From Piper betle (Eukaryota > Streptophyta > Magnoliopsida > Piperales > Piperaceae), in the NCBI GenBank assembly GCA_033002965.1, contig JAURVB010008882.1, positions 124,001-188,000 of the forward strand: a stretch of DNA of 64,000 nucleotides, given 5' to 3'. Position numbers and translations under genes: made by a program. Under the pieces are notes generated by a model, which was given only the letters and a program-made list of their open reading frames with translations, made no database searches and had not been told where the DNA came from. Of this stretch, positions 11,515 to 22,069 are shown one piece after another; position 1 is the first letter of the stretch; each line of letters starts with the position of its first letter.

Positions 11515-13790
11515 TTACAACACCCCAATCCAGCTCACTCACCAACTAAATTGGAAATGCTACAGGTGACCTAACCGTTCACTAATCTACTTAATTCGGT
11601 CAACCCAACCTGGATTTACCGACGGTGTCTCAAGATGGTGATGCAAACATTTAATGCATGGATGAGATATTTAGGCTATAACATTGTTATAGATGAATGA
11701 TATGATAAGCAATCCATGTGCAAAATAAAACAAACTCATTAAAAATTTGAAAAGCAACGATTTTTAAAACAAAACGAACAAAGTTTCCCTAAAAATACAA
11801 TAGGGACCACCCTATCAATAACAAATAGTATATATATGTAACGATAAAAATATAAAGCATTGCCAAAGCATTGTACTTTTCACACAACATTCACATCATA
11901 ATAGATTTTATCTTTCTGAGTTGGGTCTTGACCCCCTTTGCTCATCCTATTCACTTCTATTCATAACAACCATCACACACAGATCATTTCATTATTTCAT
12001 GCAAATATTTCTTGAAATAAGACATTATAGAATTTATCCACAATAATTCATAGCAGTTCATCACATCACATTCTCAATCAATCTTGGCAAGTATATGTGT
12101 GCATGTTGCATTGCTACTCCTCCTTGGTCCCAATAGTGCTCGCTCATTTAAGCCCTTACATACATATATATTATAGGAAAGTCAATAACGAATGTTATTG
12201 GTTCAAAAATAACTAAATAATTGAACTGGCACATGAAAGATGACTCTCATGTTAAATAAAATCAATCATAGTTTCTTCTACATTAGAATCACTCATAAGG
12301 GCACTAATCGTAAGCCTTGGCTTGAACATCTCATTTTGACTGGTCATTTGCCTCTCTCAGCATTTTCATACTATCTCATACTCAGGAAATCTAGTATACT
12401 AAAGCCCTCTACATCCTCCGTATAACTCTTGGCCTTGGGCACTAAGGCCGAGTACTCTCAAGCAGGCGCCTTCAGTACCCTTTGAATGCAACACATCTAG
12501 ACATGCGCTGCATTATAGTACTCGTAATCATCCACACTTCTTTGGGTTTGAGGATCTCAAAAATATGGAGTTGTCAGGATCCCTCAAGAATGGAACAACC
12601 TACTCACTAATCCAGAGCCCACTTTCACTAGCACGCATACCCACTCATGGTACGTGCGAGTTGAGTTTCCCCTTGTCTCACATCTCATTGAAAAACTAAA
12701 AAACTGTATATATAGGTCTGGGTAGGGATTATAATATAGACCCGAAGGCAACATGATCTAAATCTAAGTTTTGAAAACAAACTCGAGGGATCTCATCCTC
12801 AAGGGTTATTAATCCAAATATACGATCAACTAAATGGCCCATGTGGAGTGGGATAGGATAAAACTACCACTTGGCACGTCCGCTTACCTATCAAACCAAA
12901 TCACAATAGAACAGATGATCAAACCAAAAGCGAGTCTTAAACGGACCTAGTAGAAGCTCCAATCATTGTCACACGCCTAAGCAGCAAGCTCATACTTCGT
13001 ACCTACACATCAAATCTGAAAGCTAACACCCGCTATCTGAATGATGCATTCACATATCCTAAATAACACACTCATATCCATGTGTTCACAACCTAGGTCC
13101 TCAACAAGTTAGACTATCATATCAAAAATTCCCTAACTAGGACATTTGGCAATATTTTAGCTAACACTAATTAGCCTTTTTCACATCAATTCCCATCATA
13201 ATTTTCTAAATTACATTGTAGTTAATTAGCAACTCTTTCTTAATTTACCTAATTAGATTATTAGCATTCAATCAATACAATTCAAATCATTCAAATTTCA
13301 TTTTATTGACAATCAAAGTATTTCATCATGCCAATCAATCAAGTCCTAACAGGCTATGCTAACAAATATCAATTTTAAATAATTAAGTTGGAGATAATTA
13401 TACCTCGCGCCGTTAGTGACAATAATGATGATCGGCGATAATCGGTGCCGAATAGGGTTTGGTCGCACATCTCAGGAATCGAATTTGGCACCCGATGGCA
13501 TCTAAAGTTCAATCTAGTTTGGCAAGAGGAATTTAGCAAAAAATCGGTAATTTCTGTCAAATTCCAAGAAATTCTGGCAGTTCCGGCAATTTTTGGCAAC
13601 GGCCAGCAAGGTTGCTGCCAACGGTGGCTTGGTCGACGAGGTGGTGTGATCAGGGGTGGGGGCACTAGCTCGGCGAGCTCAACATGACCATAGTGAGGAC
13701 GTGGACAACAACGACAGTGACAATCGTCGGTGGTGGCCATGTTTCAGGCAATGATGCCCGAGGCAAGGCTTGCCCAATCGGAGCCTTGGG
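11515..13790 (-). repeat. Truncated long LTR, minus strand
   Basis: It begins with 'acaacaccccaat' at about 11516, the usual 3' end of this LTR family read from the other strand. It then follows the block order of 15556-18150 and 57509-59100: a 'catggatgagatat' block, a 'gtgctcgctcattt' block, a 'ccttgggcactaaggccgag' block, an 'atggaacaacctactcact' block, a 'ctatatataggtctggg' block, and the 'ttaaataattaagttggag' transition into a GC-rich part at 13405-13740. It stops near 13790 where a TRIM relic follows. No coding capacity. Confidence 0.75.
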
Positions 13791-13796
13791 CCTATA

Positions 13797-14155
13797 GCGG
13801 CCCAGTCCAAAGTGCAAAATAATGGACTAAGTCATTTCTTTAAAAGTGGTTAACCAAGTTAAAGATCTATAGTTCATTCCCACTTATAAATAGGATCTTA
13901 TCCCAATAGATATTAGATATTAGACTAAGTTGATGAATCTCACAATCCACCAACCTTAGGAAATTTTGTCCCTGAAATTCTTACACTTGGCCCGTTGCTA
14001 GCCTCAGTACACGTCCTTCTCTGGCCCGTGACTAGTAGCCTTAGCCACCGTCCCTAGTCCAACCCATCATTTAATACAAAACCAGGTTGCTTTGATATCA
14101 TTTGTAATGACCCAACCCAAAGTGCAACATAATGGGCTCTGATACCACATGTAAT
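13797..14155 (-). mobile_element. Decayed TRIM retrotransposon with a truncated right repeat
   Basis: The left terminal repeat (about 13797-13944) contains 'gtccaaagtgcaa', 'agatctatagttcattccc' and ends 'tctcaca'. It is followed by the internal block 'atccaccaaccttagg', the 'cttggcccgttgctag' block and a primer-site remnant 'gctttgatatca'. The right repeat starts 'tgtaatgacc' near 14104 but breaks off after about 40 bp. A second, better primer-site motif 'gctctgatacca' then appears at about 14137-14148, followed by 'tgtaatgagct'. This suggests a rearranged or doubly inserted right end. Confidence 0.7.
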
Positions 14156-15509
14156 GAGCTACCCGTTTCAAGCCATGAGCCAAGTGTTAGTACTATATGA
14201 AACTAAGTGTCTCGTGAATTAATTTTCTATTAATTTTCAAGATTTTAAAAAAACCCATGACATAAAACTTAACATAACAAATGCTCGAAATAATATAAGC
14301 CCCATGAACTGAACCAAAATCCCACTGCCATGCAAACAACCTAAAAGGATAATAACATATAAGAGACAAAAATAATAGTCTAATAATAGAGTCCTCTAGC
14401 TGTCCTGACTTTACCCATCCTTCCATAATGCTCATACGTGTGGAGGCAATTTCGGGTTAGTGATAAAAATATAAATGAAACTTATCTAAAGCATTCCATT
14501 TGTGAGCCAAATATGCTCACAGACTATCAAGTTGATATTTTATTTTCCATCAACATAATTCTCCTTTATATAGAAGAATATGTGTGGAATTTAAAAAGTC
14601 ACTACATTAAACTTTTATAGAAAAAAACGTAATCACACATAATTATATTAAATACTAACCATTTGTGTGATAACAAGATGTAACAAAAAACTTACTATTG
14701 AATTAATGCGAATGGGTCTCAACTCACACTCACAACTCGCAATCCCAAAAAATTAAATAAATAAAACTTATTTAAAATCATCCATAAATATCATTGTAAC
14801 GGTATATTTGAGGTCATAATTGATAATTTATGTTATTGATTCTTAAGGATTAATTTAATTAAATAATATTAATGATTCATTCTAAATTTTATAAACCAAT
14901 AATAAAATAACTATTTATTTTTTCTAGGGTTTTACAATCTCCCCGCTTGGGAATTTTTATCCTCGAAAATATAATAAGGAGAAAAATTGGGGTTTTACAA
15001 TCTCCCCAGCTTGGGAATTTTCATCCTTAAAAAGATAATAGGGTTGGGTCATAAGAGAAAATTACTCATTTATCTAAGTTCTTTATTATCCTATCTTGGG
15101 CATTTTTTCTTTATGCGTTGGTATACTTATATCTAGCTTTATAAAAATTATTTTAGATATCTTCACATTTTATTTAAAAATTTTATTTTAGAAAATCACG
15201 ATTTACTATTTTTTTCTTAATTTAAGCATTGTCACTCATATGCATAGCTAAAGTGGGGCACTCTGTCCCATGACAGTGTCATTTATATCACACAGGTGTC
15301 CCATACCAGCCATACTACCAAAATAACACATCAAATTATAGCAGTGTCTCATATATGCTCATTGGTTTAAGTGTCACATGTATCTAGCATGACACATAAG
15401 TGGCACACCGATAATAACTTACCATCTAAAACAATGAAATTAATTTTATAAAAGAATGATCAATGCATATATAAGAGAAATTTACCCTTGGGATAGTGTC
15501 TATGATACC
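14156..15509. other. AT-rich stretch with a duplicated LTR-start/polypurine motif
   Basis: It is mostly AT-rich without a credible gene. At 14937-15042 a 53-bp unit is present twice: 'gggttttacaatctcccc' followed by 'gcttgggaatttt' and an AT-rich tail. On the minus strand each unit reads like the 3' end of a Gypsy internal region: an 'AATTCCCAAGCGGGGAGA' purine tract directly followed by TGTAAAACCC, the LTR start seen elsewhere in the window. The LTR body to the left is not recognisable. About 15240-15470 shows nothing identifiable. Confidence 0.45.
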
Positions 15510-15555
15510 AATATCTTCTATCTTAATCGACCGAGAGTGGCTCTAATAACAATTC
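15510..15555 (-). repeat. Internal-region stub with degenerate primer-binding site
   Basis: The 46 bp left of the LTR at 15556 match 21197-21242 almost exactly. Read on the minus strand, three bases after the LTR end there is 'TTGTTATTAGAGCC', which resembles the initiator-Met tRNA primer site TTGGTATCAGAGCC with two mismatches. It marks the start of an internal region that is cut off further left. Confidence 0.6.
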
Positions 15556-15851
15556 TGTAACACCCCAAATCCGGTTTACGCTCTTGAACCAAACCCCAGT
15601 TAGGTCGGCTAACCAGAACCCAACTTGGGCGGATCTAATCTCGGCGTCTTAAGATGAAGATACGACACCTCATGTATGGACAAATGCACATAATCCTAAT
15701 ATAATACTACATGGATGACATGCAAACTAATTTACACACCAACAACAATTACAATAAAAATCAATAAAAATTCAGAAATAGAACGGAAAGAGTCTCCTCT
15801 AAAAGTGCAATTAGGGTCGCCCTGCCAAAATAATATATATAAACATATAGG

Positions 15852-15882
<31 letters not shown>

Positions 15883-18170
15883 CAAGCAACTTTATTCACA
15901 CAATCTAATATACTGTTTACTCACTACAAAGCTTGGGTCTCAACCCACCACGCTTCCGCTGCGCAATATATTCATGTTTCACATTATGTCATCGTGTCTT
16001 AGTATTTCATCTCATCATATCCTCATATTCTATCATTTAATCACATCACATCAATATAATAACATCATAACAAAATATTAACCACTCTATTGACTAACAG
16101 GTGTGCAAGCGACATCAGTGCTCCTCCGTCCAGGCTGGCACATCCAACTCGTGATTATTACCTACATATAGTATAAAAATACGTCAGTAACAAGTGTTAC
16201 TAGTCCAAAAAGGAACTAATATCAAACTGGCTATGAGAGAAAACTCTTATATGAAAGAAAATATCATATGTAACGACCCAGCCCAAAGTGCAACGTAATG
16301 GGCTAAGTCATTTCTTTAAAATGGGTACCCCGGAAGTTAAAGATCTATAGTCCATTCCCACTTATAAACAGGATCTTCTCCTAGTAGGTATTAGATGTAG
16401 GACTAAGTTGAGGGATCTCACAATCCACCCACCTTAGGGAATTTCGTCCCCGAAATGCCTATTCTTGGCCCGTTACTAGCCCCAGCCCACGACCTTTCTG
16501 GCCCGTGACCGGCAGCCTAGCCAACGTTTCTAATCAAGCCCACCATCTAACACGGAACCAGGTCGGCTCTGATACCATTTGTAACGACCTAGCCCAAAGT
16601 GCAACGTAATGGGCCAAGTCATTTCTTTAAAATGGGTACCCCGAAAGTTAAAGATCTATAGTCCATTCCCACTTATAAACAGGATCTTCTCCCAGTAGGT
16701 ATTAGATGTGGGACTAAGTTGAGGGATCTCACATCATATAATCCTCGTGAACACTTTGAAGGGCACCTACTGAGGAGCCACTAGGCTGCAGACCCGGTAA
16801 CATCCCGAACTGACTGATGTGTTGTTGTTGATGCCTCTCTCGACATTTTCTTAGTTCATTTTCTGGTCTCGAATTCAAAGCCCTGTTGTTACCTCCATAT
16901 TTCTCCTGGCCTTGAGTACGAAGGCCAAGTACTCTCAGGCAGTCACCTTTAGTACCCTTTAAACCACAAGTTCGGACATGTGTTGTACAAAACAGTACGC
17001 CATAAACCTGCACATTCTCCAGGTGTGAGGAACTCAAACACGGAGTTGTCTAGATCCCTCAGGAATGGAACAGTTTGCTCACTAATCCAGAGCCCGCTTT
17101 GACTATCACGGCATCCACTCATGGTATGTGAATCTGTTTCTCCATCTCTCGTCTCACTAAAAACTCGATAAGATTATATATATAGGGCCCAGGAAGGGAT
17201 TCATATAATAGGCCCAAAGGCAACTTGTGGTCTATCTTGTTTTCGAAATCATCCTCGTGGGGTTATTAATCCGGAAAACTGTTCAGTTAAATGGCCTGAG
17301 TTAAGTGGGATCCGATAAAATGCCACTTAACCCATCCTACAAATAATACAGTAAACATACAATAGAAGAGAGCATAAAACAGAGACGAGTCCTAAATGAA
17401 CCTAGTAGAAGCTCCAAGTGTGTCATCGTGCCTAGGCAGCAAACTCCTACTCTGAACCTATAGATCAAAATTAAATACTAACGCCTGCTAACTAAATGAT
17501 GCATCAAACTCAATGAACGTCACACACAACACAATCATCATCCATCACAATAAACAATCAAATAATCATAAAAACGAACAATCCTAACTCATTCTTTTCA
17601 TACCAATTTTACTGTGTTTTTCTAAGTTACATCGTGGTCATTTATCATGCTCCGACTTGATCTAACTCATCAGATCACTTACTATTCATTCACAATTACT
17701 CAAATCATACAATCATTACTTCATCCATAATTAGGCATTAATCACATCAACTAATCAATCCTAGCATAATATGCTAACAATCATCAATTTTAAATAATCA
17801 AATCGAAGGTAATTATACCTCTCATCGTCGGTGATCCACGACGGTTAGGGTTTCGTCGTGCAAATTCGACGCTCGACGGCGTTCGAAGTCGATCAAGTTT
17901 GACTGGATGAACACAGTGGAAGATCTGCCAAATTCCTGTAAATCTGGCTTTTCGGCAGTTTTCCGGTGGGTTTCGGTGGTTTTCTGACAACTTTCTGGCA
18001 GTTTTTGGACAGCAGTCACCAACGGCATCTATTGGCCGGATAGTGGTCATATTGGGTACCATGGCACCCGCTTGGCGAGCCTGATGCATCTTCAACGTCG
18101 ACATGGTTGGCGGAGGAGGCAGCTCACCGGAAAAGAGCAAAAATGGGGCTGTCCATAGTGGTGTGGAGAT
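15556..18170 (-). repeat. Long LTR, minus strand, right end truncated, with nested TRIM
   Basis: It starts TGTAACACCCCAAATCCGG and is collinear with 21243-23905, allowing for a different TRIM insertion in each. It carries an (AT)n tract at 15855-15882 and a GC-rich part at about 17815-18165. The match to the sister LTR stops near 18170, in the GC-rich part, and joins the internal region directly, so roughly the last 0.8 kb of this LTR plus 0.7 kb of internal sequence have been deleted. Short ORFs such as 15715-16002 recur in the sister copy only because the DNA is repeated. Confidence 0.85.
16269..16733 (-). mobile_element. TRIM retrotransposon, 465 bp, intact ends
   Basis: Two direct repeats of 154 bp (16269-16422 and 16580-16733), each starting TGTAACGACC and ending GGATCTCACA, flank about 157 bp of non-coding DNA. 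On the minus strand the repeat that comes first is followed after two bases by TGGTATCAGAGC (complement of 16566-16577), the classic primer site for initiator-Met tRNA. The last repeat is preceded by a purine tract, CCTAAGGTGGGTGGAT. The element is flanked by the 5-bp duplication TCATA (16264-16268 and 16734-16738). The same sequence without the element is present at 22441-22461. The two repeats differ at five positions, all transitions. With no coding capacity it would need enzymes from another element. Confidence 0.93.
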
Positions 18171-18174
18171 CCGG

Positions 18175-21100
18175 TGGCTCCGATGGCTATAACTCTACTG
18201 TATACTATGGCTCTGGTGGCTATCTATACAGCCACTAACTAATATTAAAAGGAGCTCTCTAGAAGGAATGTAGGCGAGAACACCTGTACATACACAGAGT
18301 GGCTCAAAGAGTATGACAACATACTCTGCATGGGGCTAGAGAGTCTGCATCTAGGTTGTGGCATGTGCTCTGGTCAATGTATACTCATCTCAATCTTCTA
18401 GCAAGCTGATAGTAAAACTAATACGTATAAAGGGGTGAGTGGAAATCCTCAAGTGAAATTGTACTCTGTCTGACATCTTTGAGTTATAGGAAAGAAAACT
18501 AAATCTCGTAGAAATCTAGTCACACTACTTAAGAACTCTCAATAGGTGACATCTCATCCTCACATGTGGTACCTAACACCAAGTAAACGGGGGAACCCAC
18601 TAGGCTAAGAAAAACTTGCTACATAGGTATGTCACTTTGATCTGTAGTAAAGTCAGGGTATCATGCAAATGGCAGGGAAGATGAAATCCATATATAACGT
18701 ACTGGGTGGCCAAAATATCGGTAGGTCTATGGACTTGTCACTAAGATCACCACGATTTACTATGCCACAGATGATCAGTCTGTTGAATGGTCAATTAATG
18801 ACGAATCTTAGAAACGGCTCCTAAGTGGCTCTAGTTCAATCAACTAATAGTAGGCACGTGTTTCTCGATACTGTACTAGTCACGCACTTCTAAACGGGGG
18901 GTTCAAACGACCCAAAGAACCACTATCTCCCCTCAAGTCTACGGGGACTCATAATGAGGTTCGACACATGTCTCATCCACTCTTCAGTGGTGTGTGACCT
19001 ACTGTCCCATACCAATTTGTAGTACTAATCTTGACTCACATGATTACTACCACTATGGTAGACTCTCGAGCAAGGCTATCAATCAAGATGAACATACACT
19101 GATATCACTCTGTCTAGTCAGCATGGTTTATGCTATCTGAAGTCTCTGTCTACATTGCTCTCATGCTGGGGTGAAATCCTCATCAGAAGGTTGGCAACAA
19201 AAATATACCTACACTGTAAACCTTAATCAGTTCCATGAAGGTACTTCTATACTCAGGGTAAGTCTCAACCCTATGGTTCAAGGCGAGAACCTAATTATGC
19301 TGGTGAAACACAAGGGAATCATATCCTTCTAAAGGACACTTCCTCACTAACCCTCTATCTATGCCCAATAGTCTAATACAAGTCAAACTCCTATCGCCTG
19401 GGGGCCAATTGCTAAATGGGTTCAACGGAGTGTGACCGTCTACTAACCATATGATCTATGTATGCTGGTTGTGGCCCATGGATATACTATCATGCAATCT
19501 ACACAGTTTTATCATTATGACCGTCCCATCTGGAGGTTACACTGTCATGTTCTCCGATTCTATCCATATGCATCCCTATGAGACTATCAATAATAATATC
19601 TGATGGGGTTATCTTGCAATCAATATTCATCTGACCCAAAGGTGTCAGGTCAAGACAATGATTGCAAAGGAACTGGTGAAGTCAGATCCTATACCATCTC
19701 ATTAGAATAACCTTAGTTTTCCTAACTCTCTTCTATTCTGCTGATACCACTGTAGCTATATATTGTTCCTCAAGTTGAGGCCCTACTAAGCTCTAACTAA
19801 TCTACTCGGTTGGCGAATGAGCAATACATGGACGACGGTAGTGCATCTTCGGTCGGTGGTAGTGCTTCTTAAACGATGGTTGTGCAACTCGGTCGGCTAT
19901 TGTGCAACTCGGTTGGCGGTTGTGCACTCGATTGGCGGTTGTGTAACTCAGTCGGTGGTTGTGCACTTGGTCGGCAGTTGTACACTTGGTCGGCAGTTGT
20001 GCACTCGGTCAGGGGTTGTGTAACTCTATTGGCGACAATTCTATCTAGATGCTAAAAATCTCATCTTGATTGTATACATCATAAATCCACTCTACTGTCT
20101 CTGAGATATCTTGGCTACTAACAACTAGGCTCAGGTTATCCAACCATACGTGTCTGGTCCGAAGGGGTTTGGATCATGTGTTGACACATATGATGGTAAA
20201 CCTATGCTGAACTCACTGTAATCTCCTAAAATCTGGAGTGGCTGCTTCTATCATTGCTGACTAGCCTTCAAACGACAACCACTGATCAGGTACCTTATCT
20301 CTGGTGGAATCTGTCAAATATCTGATATCGTAGGCAATGGTAGTCCTGATCTTTTCCTTGTCATTTTGAAGCCTCTATCTAGCAAAGAGAAGCCAAAACT
20401 GCTGCCCGCTGGTCATAAACTAGTGGAAGAGGGGGAATGGGGTGAAGTGCCCATCAGACTGTTGATCCACCTCTCTACCCATCCTCATTCATCACTGTCT
20501 TCTGGAAGTGGTCCATCTCAAGTCATCTACACAGTTTCTCATCTATGCTCCATGTACTTAAATGACTCAATTTGCATAATCCCAGCTTTCATCCTTAGGG
20601 ATTTGTCTAAGGCACTCAATGGCCCATCTCATGTGCCAACTAATTTGCCAGTATCTCGATACATCAAGCTCCTTAAAGTTATCCCTTTTTCCTTTTTAAC
20701 TCATTCCCATTATGTATAGCATGTCCCCATGGAAACAGGACTAATGTGGTGACCTGCAAGACTAGAACACTTGGTCAATCATCCCAGTCAACCTCAGCTT
20801 ACCGAACATGTGGACACCAAAACTCATCCAAATTTCTTATGCGATGGACAAAACTCGTGGGTCTCTAAGTCCATCGCGACATTCCTGTCAGATTCCTGCT
20901 GACATCTGTCAACATCCGGATCTGATATAAGATAGGATCTTATACCCATTCTACCTCTGGTAGCCCTACAACATGCCCTGCTCACATCTAACTTAGCGAA
21001 GAGATTGATATCATGATAAAAATCCATAAAAATGACTTTTCAGCTCAACTAAGGCCAATTCCATGTATTTCTGATCAAGTCCTAAATACACTATTATGCA

Positions 21101-21242
21101 ACTTTTGAATAAATAAAATCTACATCTACAGAAAATGAAAAGAAACATACCTGCCAGCTGGACTTGGAGTAGTCTTTGAACACACATCACCTATAAAATA
21201 TCTTCTATCTTAATCGATCGAAAGTGGCTCTCATAACAATTC
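18175..21242 (-). mobile_element. Non-coding internal region of a long-LTR retrotransposon
   Basis: This lies between two LTRs of the same family. About 18187-19790 repeats at 25424-27062. Its right end at 21229-21242 carries the primer-site-like sequence next to the LTR (minus strand TTGTTATGAGAGCC). Together with 24701-25424 it implies an internal region of about 3.8 kb. I translated parts of the minus strand and looked at the open frames on both strands, and found no gag, protease, reverse transcriptase or integrase motif. The longest open frame, 20366-20719, is on the wrong strand and unremarkable. The layout is that of a LARD-type (large non-autonomous) derivative, or of a very decayed autonomous element. 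Confidence 0.65.
19834..20035. repeat. Minisatellite of about 18-20 bp units
   Basis: About ten imperfect copies of a unit like 'ttgtgcactcggtcggcgg' occur in a row, differing by single changes and short insertions such as 'aact'. The array keeps an open plus-strand frame (valine/serine/glycine-rich) that has no other support. The corresponding place in the other internal copy (after about 27060) is not present, because that copy stops just before. Confidence 0.85.
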
Positions 21243-22030
21243 TGTAACACCCCAAATGTAATGACCTGGCCCAAAGTGCAACGTCATGGGCCTAAGTCAT
21301 TTCTTTAAAATAGTTAACCCAAGTTAAAAATCTGTAGTCCATTCCCACTTATAAACAAGATCTTTTCCCAGTAGGTATTAGATGTGGGACTAAGTTGAGG
21401 GATCTCACAATCCACCCACCTTAGGAAATTTCATCCCCGAAATTCCTACCCTTGGCCCGTTGCTAGCCCCATCCCATGACCTTATTTTTGCCCGTGACCG
21501 GCAGCCTAGCCAACGTCCCTAGTCCAGTAGTCTAGCCGACCATTTAACATGTAACCTGGTTGCTCTAATACCATTTGTAACGACCCGGCCCAAAGTGCAA
21601 CGTCATGGGCCTAAGTAATTTATTTAAAATGGTTAGCCCAAGTTAAAGATCTATAGTCCATTCCCACTTATAAAAAGGATATTCTCCTAGTAGGTATTAG
21701 ATATGGGACTAAGTTGAGGGATTTCACACCAAATCCGGTTTATACTCGTGAACCAAACCGGCATGTTACAAGCCATGGTTAGGTCAGCTAGCCCGAACCC
21801 AACTCGTGCGAATCTAATATCGGCGTCTTAAGATGAAGATACAACTCGTCATGCATGGATAAATACACATAATCCTAACATGATACTACATTGATGACAT
21901 GCAAACTAATTTACACATCAACAACAATTACGATAAATATCAATAAAAATTCTAAAATTGAACGGACAGAGTCTCCCCTGAAAGTGCAATTAGGGTCGCC
22001 CTGTCAAAATAATATATATAAACATATATG

Positions 22031-22069
<39 letters not shown>

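Noticed and set aside
16566..16577. Possible tRNA gene because of a tRNA-like word
   Set aside because: Only the 12-base primer-binding site complementary to a tRNA 3' end is present; there is no tRNA cloverleaf.
19834..20035. CRISPR-like array
   Set aside because: The units are contiguous and degenerate without spacers, in a plant nuclear context; it is a minisatellite.
20366..20719. 117-codon plus-strand frame in the retrotransposon interior
   Set aside because: It is on the opposite strand to the element, has no gag or pol motif and contains repetitive serine/histidine stretches.
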